From Clostridiales bacterium (GTDB taxonomy: Bacteria; Bacillota; Clostridia; Christensenellales; JAISNN01), in assembly GCA_031289755.1 (NCBI GenBank), contig JAITOU010000001.1:58986-122985 (forward strand): a stretch of DNA of 64,000 nt. The letters run 5' to 3'. Positions within the stretch are counted from its first letter, which is position 1. Every line of letters begins with the position of its first letter. This document shows, piece after piece, positions 26,641 to 36,192 of the stretch. The notes beneath the pieces are model-generated. The model worked only from the letters and a program-made list of their open reading frames with translations, had not been told where the DNA came from and did no database searches. A program made the translations under genes and the position numbers.

Positions 26641-28360
26641 GATTTATCCCCCCTTCTTCGAGAGCCTTTTGCGCGCCGTAAAGCCGCGCATACTCGCCGT
26701 TCTTTGACATAAGCTCGGTGTGTTTACCGCTCTCTGCGACCGCGCCGTCTTTAAGGACATAAATCCCGTCCGCGCCCGCCGCGTTTTCCAGCCTGTGAGT
26801 GATAAGCACGACCGCCGCCGACTTTTTTAATTCGGCGACGTTCTTCATGATAATGGCTTCGCTCTCCGTGTCGATATTGCTTGTCGCCTCGTCAAAGATA
26901 TAGATACTTTTCTTAGGTACAAGATTGATTGCAAGCGCAAGCCGCTGCTTCTGTCCGCCGGAAATGTTGTTCGCGTCCTCGGTAATCGGCTTATCGAGTC
27001 CGCCGTTATCGCGCACGAAGGCTTCCAAATTTACTCTTTTTAAGGCATTCCAAATCTGTCCGTCGTCGGCGTCCTTGTCGGCAAGCAAAAAGTTGTTGCG
27101 TACCGTATCGCCGAAGATGTAGGTATCGGCGGCGACCGACGCGAGTGCGGAATAATACGCTTCACGCGAAAACTCTTCCGTCCTTATACCCCCTAAGGTT
27201 ATGTCGCCCGACTGCGGACGTATTGCGCCCAAAATCAGCTTTGCCGCCGTACTCTTGCCCGAACCGCTCTCCCCTACGAGAGCGGTAATACAACCGTGCG
27301 TAAAGGTCATATCCGCACCCTTTAAGGACGCGCGCTCCGCGCCGTCATAGGTATAGGTAACGCCCGAAAAGGCAATCTCCGCACCCTTTTGCGGCGCGGC
27401 AATACCCCATTTCGGCTCGTCTTTTTTTAAGAGAGCGAGAATTTTTTTGCCTGCCGACGCGCCGTTCATCGCGACGTGAAACGCACTGCCTAAGGCTCTC
27501 AGCGGCAAAAAGAATTCCGCCGCCGTCAAGATGAGAAAGAGCGCGTAAAACGGTCCGTCCGCACCGCCTGCGGTCAGGGTGACGGCTATGCCCGCGCCTG
27601 CGCCGCCGAAGGCTACCAAGTCCATAATCGTCACCGAAAAAAGCTGCATGACAAGCACCTTCATCGTAATGCGGCGAAACTCCTCCGCGCTTTTATTCAT
27701 CTTTTGATTGCGCGCTTCGTCCGCGCCGAAAATCTTTAATTCCTTTAAGCCCTGAACGCTGTCGAGAAAGGCGTCGCCCATAGACGTATATTTGCCCCAA
27801 TATTTTGCAAAAATCTTTTTGGCAAATTTTGACACCATGACAATCGACATCGGTATGAGCGGCACGCATACAAGCAGGACGAGAGCGGTGCGCCAATCGA
27901 TAAAGATAAAAATTACAAAAAGTACAATCGGTGCGAGCATCGAATAAAAGAATTGCGGAAGATAGCTTGTATAGTACAAATCAAGCTGTTCTATCCCTTC
28001 GACCGAGAGCTGCGTCAGTCCGGCGGTGCGCGTTTCGTCCGCACTCCTGACGCCCAAGCGCACTATCTTGCCGTAAAGGTTTTCACGCAAGGACTTTTTG
28101 ACCGCCGCGCCCAAGACCAAGCGAAACCGCCCCGAAAGCACGGACGTGCCGAAGCGCAGGGCTATTCCCACCGCGACTGCGGCGACGGGCAAAGCATAAG
28201 CCGAAAACTCACGCAAGCCCGTATACGCCTTTGACAGCGCAAGACAGACCCCCGCCGTAATAGCGACATTTGCAAACAGTCCGAGCAAAGAGAGCAGGAC
28301 CGTTATTATTATGTATTTCATGTCGCCCTTAATGAGAGCGATTAAATCCTTGTCAATCAA
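26633..28360 (-). CDS. CydD-like ABC exporter half-transporter
   Basis: 575 residues, six membrane helices then an ABC domain with GESGSGKST, ISGGQKQRL and Walker B IYIFDEATS. TTG start, overlapping the DUF454 stop; GGGGGA upstream. Partner of the CydC-like protein. The first ATP site signature (ISGGQ) is canonical; that of the partner is LSTGE. Confidence 0.85.
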   Translation of the reverse strand: MIDKDLIALIKGDMKYIIITVLLSLLGLFANVAITAGVCLALSKAYTGLREFSAYALPVAAVAVGIALRFGTSVLSGRFRLVLGAAVKKSLRENLYGKIVRLGVRSADETRTAGLTQLSVEGIEQLDLYYTSYLPQFFYSMLAPIVLFVIFIFIDWRTALVLLVCVPLIPMSIVMVSKFAKKIFAKYWGKYTSMGDAFLDSVQGLKELKIFGADEARNQKMNKSAEEFRRITMKVLVMQLFSVTIMDLVAFGGAGAGIAVTLTAGGADGPFYALFLILTAAEFFLPLRALGSAFHVAMNGASAGKKILALLKKDEPKWGIAAPQKGAEIAFSGVTYTYDGAERASLKGADMTFTHGCITALVGESGSGKSTAAKLILGAIRPQSGDITLGGIRTEEFSREAYYSALASVAADTYIFGDTVRNNFLLADKDADDGQIWNALKRVNLEAFVRDNGGLDKPITEDANNISGGQKQRLALAINLVPKKSIYIFDEATSNIDTESEAIIMKNVAELKKSAAVVLITHRLENAAGADGIYVLKDGAVAESGKHTELMSKNGEYARLYGAQKALEEGGINHA

Positions 28361-28898
28361 TTTTATTTTCCCCCGTGACAGATTCTTCCGTTACAATTTC
28401 CGTTGCCGTGTCCGCGTCCGCATTATCCGAGTTCGGCACGCTTACGGCTTCCGCCCGTTCGGCGTCTTTGAGCTTTTGAGCTTCCTTTTCTCTGACGGCG
28501 GCGAGCAATTCCGCAAGACGTTCCTTAGATACCGACTTGACAAAAAAGATGAAGTATACCCAATGGAACAATATCACCGCGCCGAGTACGATACGCATAG
28601 GCAATACGTCCACGAGAATAATCGGTATAGAAATCAACGCCGTTATCAGCAGCAAAACTCTTACCTTGCTTCCGTTTGTCATCGCGTGCGTTTTGAGAAA
28701 GGCTTCCAAATATTTGCGGTAGAGCTTGGTCGAAAGAAACCACCGCTCGAACCGCTTAGAGCCCTTTGCATAACACACAAGCGTCAAGAGCAAAAACGGC
28801 GTCGTCGGCAAAATCGGTAAAAATATACCGACCACCCCGATAGCTAAGGATACACTGCCTACCGCGATTAAAATCGCATTTATTATTTTTTTGACCAT
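28353..28898 (-). CDS. DUF454 (YbaN-type) membrane protein
   Basis: 181 residues. Family motif LPILPTTPFLLLTLVCYAKGSKRFERW is split across two hydrophobic segments; a further two segments lie at about 80-115. The last 55 residues are charged and rich in Glu/Ala/Asp and look disordered. Function unknown; DUF454 genes are often found near heme or iron genes. Coupled by 8-nt overlap to the CydD-like gene. GGGAG precedes the ATG. Confidence 0.85.
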   Translation of the reverse strand: MVKKIINAILIAVGSVSLAIGVVGIFLPILPTTPFLLLTLVCYAKGSKRFERWFLSTKLYRKYLEAFLKTHAMTNGSKVRVLLLITALISIPIILVDVLPMRIVLGAVILFHWVYFIFFVKSVSKERLAELLAAVREKEAQKLKDAERAEAVSVPNSDNADADTATEIVTEESVTGENKID

Positions 28899-28970
28899 AG
28901 TAAATCTCCCGTTTTATTTTAAAGTATTTTTTGCCGAAAGGCAAATCTTTTGACCGTTATTTTTCGTTCC

Positions 28971-31244
28971 CTACTCGTTGCCTTTTAAGGACGAAACCAA
29001 ATCGATTTTTGTAATCCTTTTGCGGAAGAGCAGGTTGACGGCGAGCGCGACGCCAAAGATGATGAGCGCGGAAAAAATCACGTCGGTCAAATGCAGCGCT
29101 TCTATAATATCGAAGCCGTCGCCCATTGTCAAGGTCATCGCCTTGACGAGCAGAATGCCCGTCGGAATACCTAATATAAAGCCCAAAGCCGTCAGAATAA
29201 GGTTTTGCGACAGCAGCAGGCGGTTTATTTTGCCCGACGAAAACCCGACGACCTTTAAGGTCGCAAGCTCGCGCCGCATTTCGGTAAAGGACAAAATGCC
29301 CAGATTGTAAAGCACGGTGACCGCAAGGGTTATCGCGGCGGCGATCATTATGGCGACCATAAGCAGCATCGCTTCGGTAAAGTTATCCCAGCCGCGCGTC
29401 AAATCGTCGGTGTACATCACCGAAGCCACTCCGTCGATGTCCGCGCCGATATGCGACTCCGACAATACGGCGGTCGGCTTATATTCGATACCGAAGGCTT
29501 CAAGCGCGGTCTTTTCCATTCTAAGCCCCTGCCCCGTCGGTGCGCGGTAGATTGCCGCTACACGGCAGCTCAGCCATCCTTCCTTGCCGAAGATGTGCCA
29601 TTCGACGGTGTCGCCGACCTTGACTCCCAAACGGTTAGCAATCTTATAACTCAGACTTACTCCGTCCTTTGGCAGGACTGTCGGCTTGCGGTTTTTGTCG
29701 GTCGCGGTAAGCAGGCTTCCGCCGTCGGTGACGGTCAGGGTCGCGGAATATTTGCCGCCGTTCGCCCGTATCTCGATAGCGTCTTCCATAATACCTTCGC
29801 CGTTTGCGGCTTTCAATACATTCAAAATAGCCGCCGACGTCAAATCGTCTTTGAGAATGAGCTTACTCTCGAAGCGGTTTATCTCGCCGTATTGCCATAT
29901 CTTAGCGTCGAGCATATCGGCGTTCATCGATAAGGCGCAGACAAGCAGCGCGGTACAGCCGAGCGCGCCGACGACCGCCATAACCGAACGCGTTTTATTA
30001 CGGTACATATCGCGGAGATTCCATTGCAGGTTAAAGCCGAGCTTCTGCCAAAGCCTTTCATTTTTTGCGGCTTTACTTTTTAGCGTCTTAGGGTTTTTTG
30101 CGCGGAGTGCGGCTGCTGCGGATAATTTGAGAGTCCTGCGCGTCGCAAGGTATGCGGCAAGGCAAGCAAAAGCGACGGTCGCCGCCGCCACAATATAAAA
30201 GGTATAATGATAAGCAGGCGTCCACGTCGGCAAGGTATAAAAAGCCGACATCGACGGATAAAAAAGCGGCGGCAAGACAATCGGACCTAAAAGCACGCCC
30301 AAAACGCTTGCCAACACCGAAGGATAAAAGGCGTAACCGAGATAGCTCAAAGTGATTTTTTTACCCGAAAAGCCTACGGCTTTGAGCGTTCCTATCTGTG
30401 TCCGCTGATTGTCTACGATTCTCGTCATCGTAGTAACCATGGTGAGCATAGCGACAAGGACAAATACCGGCGGGAAAATATCCGCCATAGAACGGTGCTG
30501 TGCGACCTCTTCGCTAAATTGATTGTAACCGGCTTGATTATCTCTCGTCAAAAACGCGCCGTATTTTCCCCCGAGAGCGTCCGAAACGGCGCGTTCTAAT
30601 GCGTCGAAATCACGAACGTCGGTCTTGATTAAAAGCTGTGTAAAAAACGGCGTTCCGACCCCGATAAAGCTTGCCGAAACGAAGGCAAAGCCCTTGTCAA
30701 AAAATTCCGGCGTCATGCTTTCCGACGTCATATAGACGTATTCGGGACTCAATACAAGACCCTTGACCGTCTTTGTCAGAGTCTGCCCTTTAAAATTCAA
30801 GGTGAGCGTTTCGCCGAGCTTCAAGCCGCGTGCGTTTGCAAACCGTTCGTCTAACCACAACCCGTCCTTGTCTATCGCAAACTCTTCGCCGCTTGTCACA
30901 TACGGAGTTGAGATTGTGTTCTCTTCGCTGTAATACAATTCTATTTCCGGATTGTTAGGCAGGTCGGCGGCGGTTTTGAGCATAGTTCTGCGCATAACCG
31001 CCGAAACGCCGTCAATATCTCTCACCGCGTCCGCGTCGGCTTGTGAAATTCCGCTCTCCGAATACACCCACACGTCGGCAAAATTTGCGGCTTGATAAAA
31101 ATCATCGGCTGCGCTTTGCAGTCCGCGCCATTCTCCGCTTATTCCCGAAAAGAAAAACACCGATAAAAAAACCATGACAAAAATAGAAATGAATTGCGCT
31201 AAATTGCCCTTTATATCCCTTAGCATTTTACGGTTAAGCATCAC
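28971..31244 (-). CDS. FtsX/MacB-type ABC permease, duplicated
   Basis: 757 residues. An N-terminal helix, a large outside domain, an FtsX core of three helices (about 255-370), then a second copy (helix at about 415-435, outside domain, three helices at 620-745). This is the long eight- to ten-helix permease type used by antimicrobial-peptide, lipoprotein and HrtB-like heme exporters. GTG or the next ATG can serve as start behind GAGGAGG; it overlaps the ATPase gene by 4 nt. The heme-operon context makes heme or envelope-stress export plausible. Confidence 0.85.
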   Translation of the reverse strand: MMLNRKMLRDIKGNLAQFISIFVMVFLSVFFFSGISGEWRGLQSAADDFYQAANFADVWVYSESGISQADADAVRDIDGVSAVMRRTMLKTAADLPNNPEIELYYSEENTISTPYVTSGEEFAIDKDGLWLDERFANARGLKLGETLTLNFKGQTLTKTVKGLVLSPEYVYMTSESMTPEFFDKGFAFVSASFIGVGTPFFTQLLIKTDVRDFDALERAVSDALGGKYGAFLTRDNQAGYNQFSEEVAQHRSMADIFPPVFVLVAMLTMVTTMTRIVDNQRTQIGTLKAVGFSGKKITLSYLGYAFYPSVLASVLGVLLGPIVLPPLFYPSMSAFYTLPTWTPAYHYTFYIVAAATVAFACLAAYLATRRTLKLSAAAALRAKNPKTLKSKAAKNERLWQKLGFNLQWNLRDMYRNKTRSVMAVVGALGCTALLVCALSMNADMLDAKIWQYGEINRFESKLILKDDLTSAAILNVLKAANGEGIMEDAIEIRANGGKYSATLTVTDGGSLLTATDKNRKPTVLPKDGVSLSYKIANRLGVKVGDTVEWHIFGKEGWLSCRVAAIYRAPTGQGLRMEKTALEAFGIEYKPTAVLSESHIGADIDGVASVMYTDDLTRGWDNFTEAMLLMVAIMIAAAITLAVTVLYNLGILSFTEMRRELATLKVVGFSSGKINRLLLSQNLILTALGFILGIPTGILLVKAMTLTMGDGFDIIEALHLTDVIFSALIIFGVALAVNLLFRKRITKIDLVSSLKGNE

Positions 31245-31942
31245 CAGCTCACCTCCTCAACGCTTATAGGATTGTCGTTCTTGACGATTTCGCCTATCCT
31301 GCCGTTTTTGACATATATCACCCTGTCGGCGGCGTCTTTGAGCGCGGCGTTGTGAGTGACGATGAGAACGGTATGCCCTTTGCGCGCCGTCTCTTGGAGC
31401 AAGGACAAAATCTTGACCCCCGTTACGGTATCGAGTGCGCCCGTCGGCTCGTCGCAAAGCAACAGCTTAGGATTTTTTACAACGGCTCTCGCGATAGATA
31501 CGCGCTGCTGCTCGCCGCCGGAGAGCTGCGACGGAAATTTATTGCGGTGTATATCCAAGCCCACTTCTCCGAGTACTCCGTCTATGTCTGCGGCGTCCGA
31601 CATTATTTCCTTTACAAGGGCGACGTTTTCGTAGACCGTCAAGGTCGGAATAAGGCTGTAAAATTGAAAGACAAAGCCTATCTTGTCGGCGCGAAACCGC
31701 GTAAGCCGCTTTTCGTCATAGCTCTCTATCCGCTCGCCGTCAACGGTGATTTCTCCGCTTGTCGGGCTGTCCGTTCCGCCGAGAAGATTCAGCAGCGTAG
31801 ATTTGCCCGCGCCGCTCGGTCCGAGTATGACGACAAACTCACCCTTTTCTATACCGAACGACACGTCGTTTAAAGCAAACGTTTCACTCTCTCCCGCGCC
31901 GTAACGCTTTGATACATTTTTAAATTCCACAGTCATAGCCAT
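31241..31942 (-). CDS. MacB/HrtA-type ABC ATPase
   Basis: 233 residues. Walker A GPSGAGKST, signature LSGGEQQRV, Walker B LLCDEPTGALD; the last is typical of MacB/LolD-class ATPases. It pairs with the permease that overlaps it. AGGAGT precedes the ATG. It lies 81 nt after the importer ATPase. Confidence 0.92.
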   Translation of the reverse strand: MAMTVEFKNVSKRYGAGESETFALNDVSFGIEKGEFVVILGPSGAGKSTLLNLLGGTDSPTSGEITVDGERIESYDEKRLTRFRADKIGFVFQFYSLIPTLTVYENVALVKEIMSDAADIDGVLGEVGLDIHRNKFPSQLSGGEQQRVSIARAVVKNPKLLLCDEPTGALDTVTGVKILSLLQETARKGHTVLIVTHNAALKDAADRVIYVKNGRIGEIVKNDNPISVEEVSW

Positions 31943-32023
31943 ATCGTTACTCCTTTTTTAATGTTGTATTTGCTTTAAATGAATTTCTCAAATTTTATAT
32001 TCGCATTTTAATGCCGTCCTTAA

Positions 32024-32791
32024 TCAAAGCGACGCGGCAAAAAAGGTTTCGCCGTTTTTGCGCGAGACAAGCTCCGCGTCCACTCCGAAAACGTCCTTTA
32101 TCAATGCCGGCGTGACGGTCTTTTCCGCTTCCCCCGCCGCCTTTATCCTGCCGTCCTTCATGACCAAAACGTCGTCGCCGTATTTGACGGCTTGATTGAT
32201 GTCGTGCAGGACCATGACGACGGTGACGCCCTTTTCGCGGTTGACGGCGCGGACGATTTCCATTATTTCAAGCTGATAGTAGATGTCCAAAAAAGACGTC
32301 GGCTCGTCCAAAAATAAGATTTGCGGCTCTTGCGCCAACGCCATAGCCAAAAAAACTCTCTGCCGCTCACCGCCGCTCAATTCCGCCGCGCGGCGCGTTT
32401 CAAAGTCCTTTAAGCCGGTTTTTTCTATCGCGTAACCGACGATTTTTTCGTCGTCGTCATTCAACAATTCAAACATTTTTTTGTGCGGCGTTCTGCCGTA
32501 GGACACGAGAGCGCGCACGGTAATATCGCCCGAGATTTCGTTTAACTGATAGACGCTCGCCGCTTTTTTTGCAAACTCCTTGCCGCCGTATTCCGCGACG
32601 TTCCGTCCGTCCAAAAGCACCGCTCCCGTAAAAGGCTTATAGAGCCGCGAGCAAAGACCGAGCAGCGTGCTTTTGCCGCAGCCGTTCGGACCGATGATAG
32701 AGGTCACTCTGCCTTTTTTAAAGGCACAGCTCACTCCGTCCAACACAAGCTTTTTTTTGTCGTAGCCGAAGGTAATATTTTCAATTTTCAT
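32024..32791 (-). CDS. Heme/siderophore ABC importer ATPase
   Basis: 255 residues, FecE/FhuC class: Walker A GPNGCGKST, signature LSGGERQRV, Walker B ILFLDEPTSFLD, switch VLHDINQ. It energises import of heme or ferric chelates through the permease encoded 38 nt upstream. Confidence 0.93.
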   Translation of the reverse strand: MKIENITFGYDKKKLVLDGVSCAFKKGRVTSIIGPNGCGKSTLLGLCSRLYKPFTGAVLLDGRNVAEYGGKEFAKKAASVYQLNEISGDITVRALVSYGRTPHKKMFELLNDDDEKIVGYAIEKTGLKDFETRRAAELSGGERQRVFLAMALAQEPQILFLDEPTSFLDIYYQLEIMEIVRAVNREKGVTVVMVLHDINQAVKYGDDVLVMKDGRIKAAGEAEKTVTPALIKDVFGVDAELVSRKNGETFFAASL

Positions 32792-32829
32792 GACGATTTA
32801 TACTCCCGTTCAAAGATTATCCGCGCGGA

Positions 32830-33834
32830 TTAATCCGCGTTTTTGTATGACCTTGCAAGCAAAACGATAAAGACCATGCCGCCGATTACGGTGGTTATTA
32901 TTCCGACCGGAAGCGTTACGGGCGTATTCATCGCACGCCCCAAGCAGTCGGCGGCGAGCAGGCAAATTCCGCCCAAAAACGCCGACAAAGGAAGAACGTC
33001 ATAGTGGCTGCCGCCCAAAAGCTTTTTGGCTATGAGCGGCGCAAGCAAGCCCAAAAACGCCGTTATGCCGACGTTTACCGCCGCTACTGCCGTCAAAAAT
33101 ACGCTTATCGCCGCCAAAATCAGCTTCATGCGCAATACGTTGACGCCGAGTCCTTGCGCGGTCTTGTCGCCGAGAGCCAAGATATTGCACTTTCCAGCGC
33201 AAAACAGCGCGGCGATAAGCCCGACCGACGACAGCGCGATTGTAGAATAAACCACTTCGGGTTTAGGCACGGCAAGGCTGCCCGACAGCGACAAAAGCAC
33301 GTTTGACGCGCTCATATTCTGCATGACTGCAATCGTGATGATAATCATCATAAAGACGGCGTTGACCGCCGCGCCGATTGTCAAAATCCTGTTTGACTTG
33401 ACGCCGTGCGAATAAGACAGACGGAAGATGAGCAAAAACACCGCCATTCCAAAAACGCCCGCGAAAAGCGGCGAAAAAGGAATGAGAGCAGGAAACAACA
33501 GCGATATCGTAAGACCCGCCGTATAAGTAGACGACGAAACGCCTACTATACTCGGGTCGGCAAGGCGGTTGCGCGTGACACTCTGAAACAGCACGCCCGC
33601 GACCGCCAAAGCCGCTCCCGAAAAGAGCGCGACAAGGGTGCGCGGCAGGTTGACTCGGACAAGCGTATCGACGACGAAGTCTTCGCCCGAAAACAATCCC
33701 TTGATTACCCGTCCGAGCGTCGCCTTGTCATAGCCGGCCTTTATCGACACGACTATCAGAAACAGCGTAAGCAAAACGCTTACGCCGTAAACGACCGCTT
33801 TTTTTATGATTTTATTTTTTGCCGTCATCTTCAT
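32830..33834 (-). CDS. Heme/siderophore ABC importer permease (FecCD family)
   Basis: 334 residues and about nine to ten membrane helices. FecCD hallmarks are the early LRLPRTLVALFSGAALAVAGV-like motif (NLPRTLVAL) and the coupling loop GITAFLGLLAPLIAK. The start overlaps the stop of the binding-protein gene by 4 nt. Works as a homodimer in the membrane. Confidence 0.93.
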   Translation of the reverse strand: MKMTAKNKIIKKAVVYGVSVLLTLFLIVVSIKAGYDKATLGRVIKGLFSGEDFVVDTLVRVNLPRTLVALFSGAALAVAGVLFQSVTRNRLADPSIVGVSSSTYTAGLTISLLFPALIPFSPLFAGVFGMAVFLLIFRLSYSHGVKSNRILTIGAAVNAVFMMIIITIAVMQNMSASNVLLSLSGSLAVPKPEVVYSTIALSSVGLIAALFCAGKCNILALGDKTAQGLGVNVLRMKLILAAISVFLTAVAAVNVGITAFLGLLAPLIAKKLLGGSHYDVLPLSAFLGGICLLAADCLGRAMNTPVTLPVGIITTVIGGMVFIVLLARSYKNAD

Positions 33835-34811
33835 GCCAAATACCCTGCGCCGTACGCGCCTACTCTGCCTTCAAAAATATCCAAAATGTATTGCATTGCT
33901 TCCGTGTAATCAAATTCCGCTATGACGTTGACCTTGTCGTCGGGCAGATAATAAATCTTGCCTTCTCTGACTGCACGCAAGAGATTCCAAGGCGTCTTGC
34001 CCCAAACCGAATCGTACATCGCCCACACCTCGTCCGGGCGTCCGTGCGCCACACAAAAGATGTAGTCGGGTTCTAAGTCCAAAATCGGAGCCCAATTGTC
34101 GGGCTTTATCAAGCCGAATTCCTTATTAGGATAGAGCGCGTCAATGACGTTGACCGCTCCCGAATAGCCGACGATACTGCCTGCGTACATTCCGCCCGTC
34201 GCGATAGAAATACTTTGCGAAGCCGTTCCCAAAGGCGCGCCGAATAATGCCATGACCTTAGGCTTAGGGGAGAGCGCGTTGACACGCGCCAAAATGTCCG
34301 CTTCCTTTATATTCAATTCCGCGACGATTTCTTCCGCCGCCGCACGTTTGCCGAAAAATTCGCCCATTTCGACAATGCTGTCCTTCAATTCGGGAACGCT
34401 GTTGTAGCTAAAAAACTTGACGGCGATTTTGAGTGCATCGAAGGACGATTTGATGTTGCCGAAGGCTTTTTCCGTCGCGTCCGACATAATGACCTCGCTC
34501 GGATTCATCATGGCGATTTCGGTAAAATTCGGCTGCATAGGAATTCCCGCGTCGCCGTACACCGTGCGGTCGCCGTATTTTGCGTCGATACCTTCCCAGC
34601 CCGACGACGGCACGCCGATTACTTCCACACCGAGCCGATAAAGGATTTCTAAGCTCACGCCGTCGATGACGACCACTCTCGTTCCCGGCTCCGGCTGCTT
34701 GGGCTTTGGCTTGCAGGCGGCAAAGCCTGCGACAATCGCAAAGCAAAGCGCACAGCATATCAATGCTCTCGCCGCTTTATTCTTGATATATTTTTTTTCG
34801 TTGCTTGTCAT
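33831..34811 (-). CDS. Heme-type substrate-binding lipoprotein (IsdE-like)
   Basis: About 326 residues from the ATG at 34811, which has AAGGAG and overlaps the previous stop (ATGA). Signal peptide with lipobox FAAC (Cys33). The helical-backbone binding fold starts at VVVIDGVSLEILYRLGVEVIG; the segment GIPMQPNFTEI and the later AHGRPDEV resemble the Met and His that hold heme in IsdE. That match is by eye. Membrane-anchored outside, delivering ligand to the FecCD permease. Confidence 0.85.
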   Translation of the reverse strand: MTSNEKKYIKNKAARALICCALCFAIVAGFAACKPKPKQPEPGTRVVVIDGVSLEILYRLGVEVIGVPSSGWEGIDAKYGDRTVYGDAGIPMQPNFTEIAMMNPSEVIMSDATEKAFGNIKSSFDALKIAVKFFSYNSVPELKDSIVEMGEFFGKRAAAEEIVAELNIKEADILARVNALSPKPKVMALFGAPLGTASQSISIATGGMYAGSIVGYSGAVNVIDALYPNKEFGLIKPDNWAPILDLEPDYIFCVAHGRPDEVWAMYDSVWGKTPWNLLRAVREGKIYYLPDDKVNVIAEFDYTEAMQYILDIFEGRVGAYGAGYLA

Positions 34812-36124
34812 GCTTGCTTTCTCCTTTTTAAAACCAAAAAAATCCCGACGGCGATACCGCCCGCGCCTATGACCGACAAGCCGATAATAACGGCTACTTT
34901 GCCGTAAGTCTGCCAAAAAGTCTTAGGCAATTCGTCGCCGCCCGTCGCTTCCAAGAGATAAGCGTTCTGCAAATCGGCTTTTATCGTAAAGGTCACGGTT
35001 CTGTCCATCGGCTCGACATAGAGCGATACTTCGATAGCCTTTTCTAATTGCTCCCGATTAAGGGTAAAGACCGTCGTCCTGTACAAGTCCGCACCTTCGT
35101 AATGCTCGTCGGTAATGCGGCCGACAAAGCTCGTGCCGTCCTGCGTCACGGTAAAATTTGTCATCATTTGTCCGGCGGTAACGGTAAAATACAGATAATA
35201 TACGTTGCCGACCTTTTCGATTTGGATAGTATTAAGACAACTCGAAGCGACCATGCCTTTACCTATCTCGCTCGTGCCGCCGATTTCATAATCGGTTTTG
35301 TATATGCCGTTTTTTCCGTTCACGGGGTTTTGCCTGCCGTCGTAGACATAGATTTTTGCGGTGACAGAAACACTTCCGCTCACATATACGTCGCCGTCTT
35401 TTTCAATTTTCTCGGGCGAATAAAAGGTAATCTCATATCTGCCCTTCTCCGTCGGCGTTACCGAGCTTCCGGCTATATCGACAGATTGCCCGACGTCGGA
35501 ATTTTGCGGATAAAATAAGATTTCCCTTGTCGCCGAAACGTCGATATACACGGTTTGTCCGCCGCCGTCCTTATATTTGTAAACGGGACGGCATTCCGCC
35601 AAGTCGCGCACTTCGCCTATAAAGGCGACCGTTTCGCGCTCCGTAGTCACAAACATTTCAAGCCCTACATAAACGGTATATTTCATCTCCGTCAGACTGT
35701 CGCCGCTCCCCGCCGAATAGGTTACCGTATATATAGCCGTGCGGTTTTTGTCGGGCGCGGCTACGTCGCCGAGCGTCACGCGCCTGTTAGACGGCAAGGT
35801 CAGCTCTTTCCATCCTGCCGCGCCCAAATAACGGACCGTGCAAGTGACGGGAGCAGCCGAACCGCCGAGTACGGCGGTAGCCTCCGGCACGGTAATGATC
35901 ACGCCGTATTCACGGCTCAGCTCCGTCGCCGCGCCGTCCGAAGAGAAGGGCGTTGACAAGGTGATAATGGCTTTTTCATTTGACGACTCCGCATATACCG
36001 TACTAACGGTAACGGCGGTAAAGCCCGTTGCGGCGGCAAATAAGACCGCCATGCAGAGCAGAAATACCGCGTTTTTTAAAAAGGTCAATTTTGTTTTCAT
36101 TTTTTGATTTACCGTAGAACGCAC
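34808..36124 (-). CDS. Surface protein with a divergent NEAT-like domain and LPKTF anchor
   Basis: 438 residues. Signal peptide (hydrophobic about 17-40, ending in YAES), two beta-rich regions, then a NEAT-like module (about 270-395) whose strand order follows the NEAT domains of the upstream gene, though the heme Tyr pair is not evident. The tail is LPKTF (399-403), a hydrophobic helix (about 409-432) and KRRKQA: a sortase signal with the Gly of LPXTG changed. The chosen GTG sits just behind a strong hairpin; an ATG at 36100 is possible. It may hand heme to the lipoprotein encoded next. Confidence 0.65.
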   Translation of the reverse strand: MRSTVNQKMKTKLTFLKNAVFLLCMAVLFAAATGFTAVTVSTVYAESSNEKAIITLSTPFSSDGAATELSREYGVIITVPEATAVLGGSAAPVTCTVRYLGAAGWKELTLPSNRRVTLGDVAAPDKNRTAIYTVTYSAGSGDSLTEMKYTVYVGLEMFVTTERETVAFIGEVRDLAECRPVYKYKDGGGQTVYIDVSATREILFYPQNSDVGQSVDIAGSSVTPTEKGRYEITFYSPEKIEKDGDVYVSGSVSVTAKIYVYDGRQNPVNGKNGIYKTDYEIGGTSEIGKGMVASSCLNTIQIEKVGNVYYLYFTVTAGQMMTNFTVTQDGTSFVGRITDEHYEGADLYRTTVFTLNREQLEKAIEVSLYVEPMDRTVTFTIKADLQNAYLLEATGGDELPKTFWQTYGKVAVIIGLSVIGAGGIAVGIFLVLKRRKQA

Positions 36125-36125
36125 A

Positions 36126-36152
36126 GTAACTTCCGAAGATTTCGGAAGTTAC
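36126..36152. promoter_or_regulatory. Strong intercistronic hairpin in the heme operon
   Basis: A perfect 12-bp inverted repeat (GTAACTTCCGAA and its complement) with a 3-nt loop lies between the NEAT lipoprotein gene and the next gene. There is no T run, so it is not a plain terminator. It covers the likely ribosome site (GGAAG) of the GTG start, so it may lower downstream translation or protect the upstream mRNA. Confidence 0.7.
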
Positions 36153-36192
36153 GGCGTCATTCATGCTCCTTGCAGATTTTTTGTTATGCGCT

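Noticed and set aside
24964..28360. CydDC serving cytochrome bd assembly
   Set aside because: No cydAB genes lie in the window and the neighbours are heme uptake genes, so only a CydDC-like label is justified.
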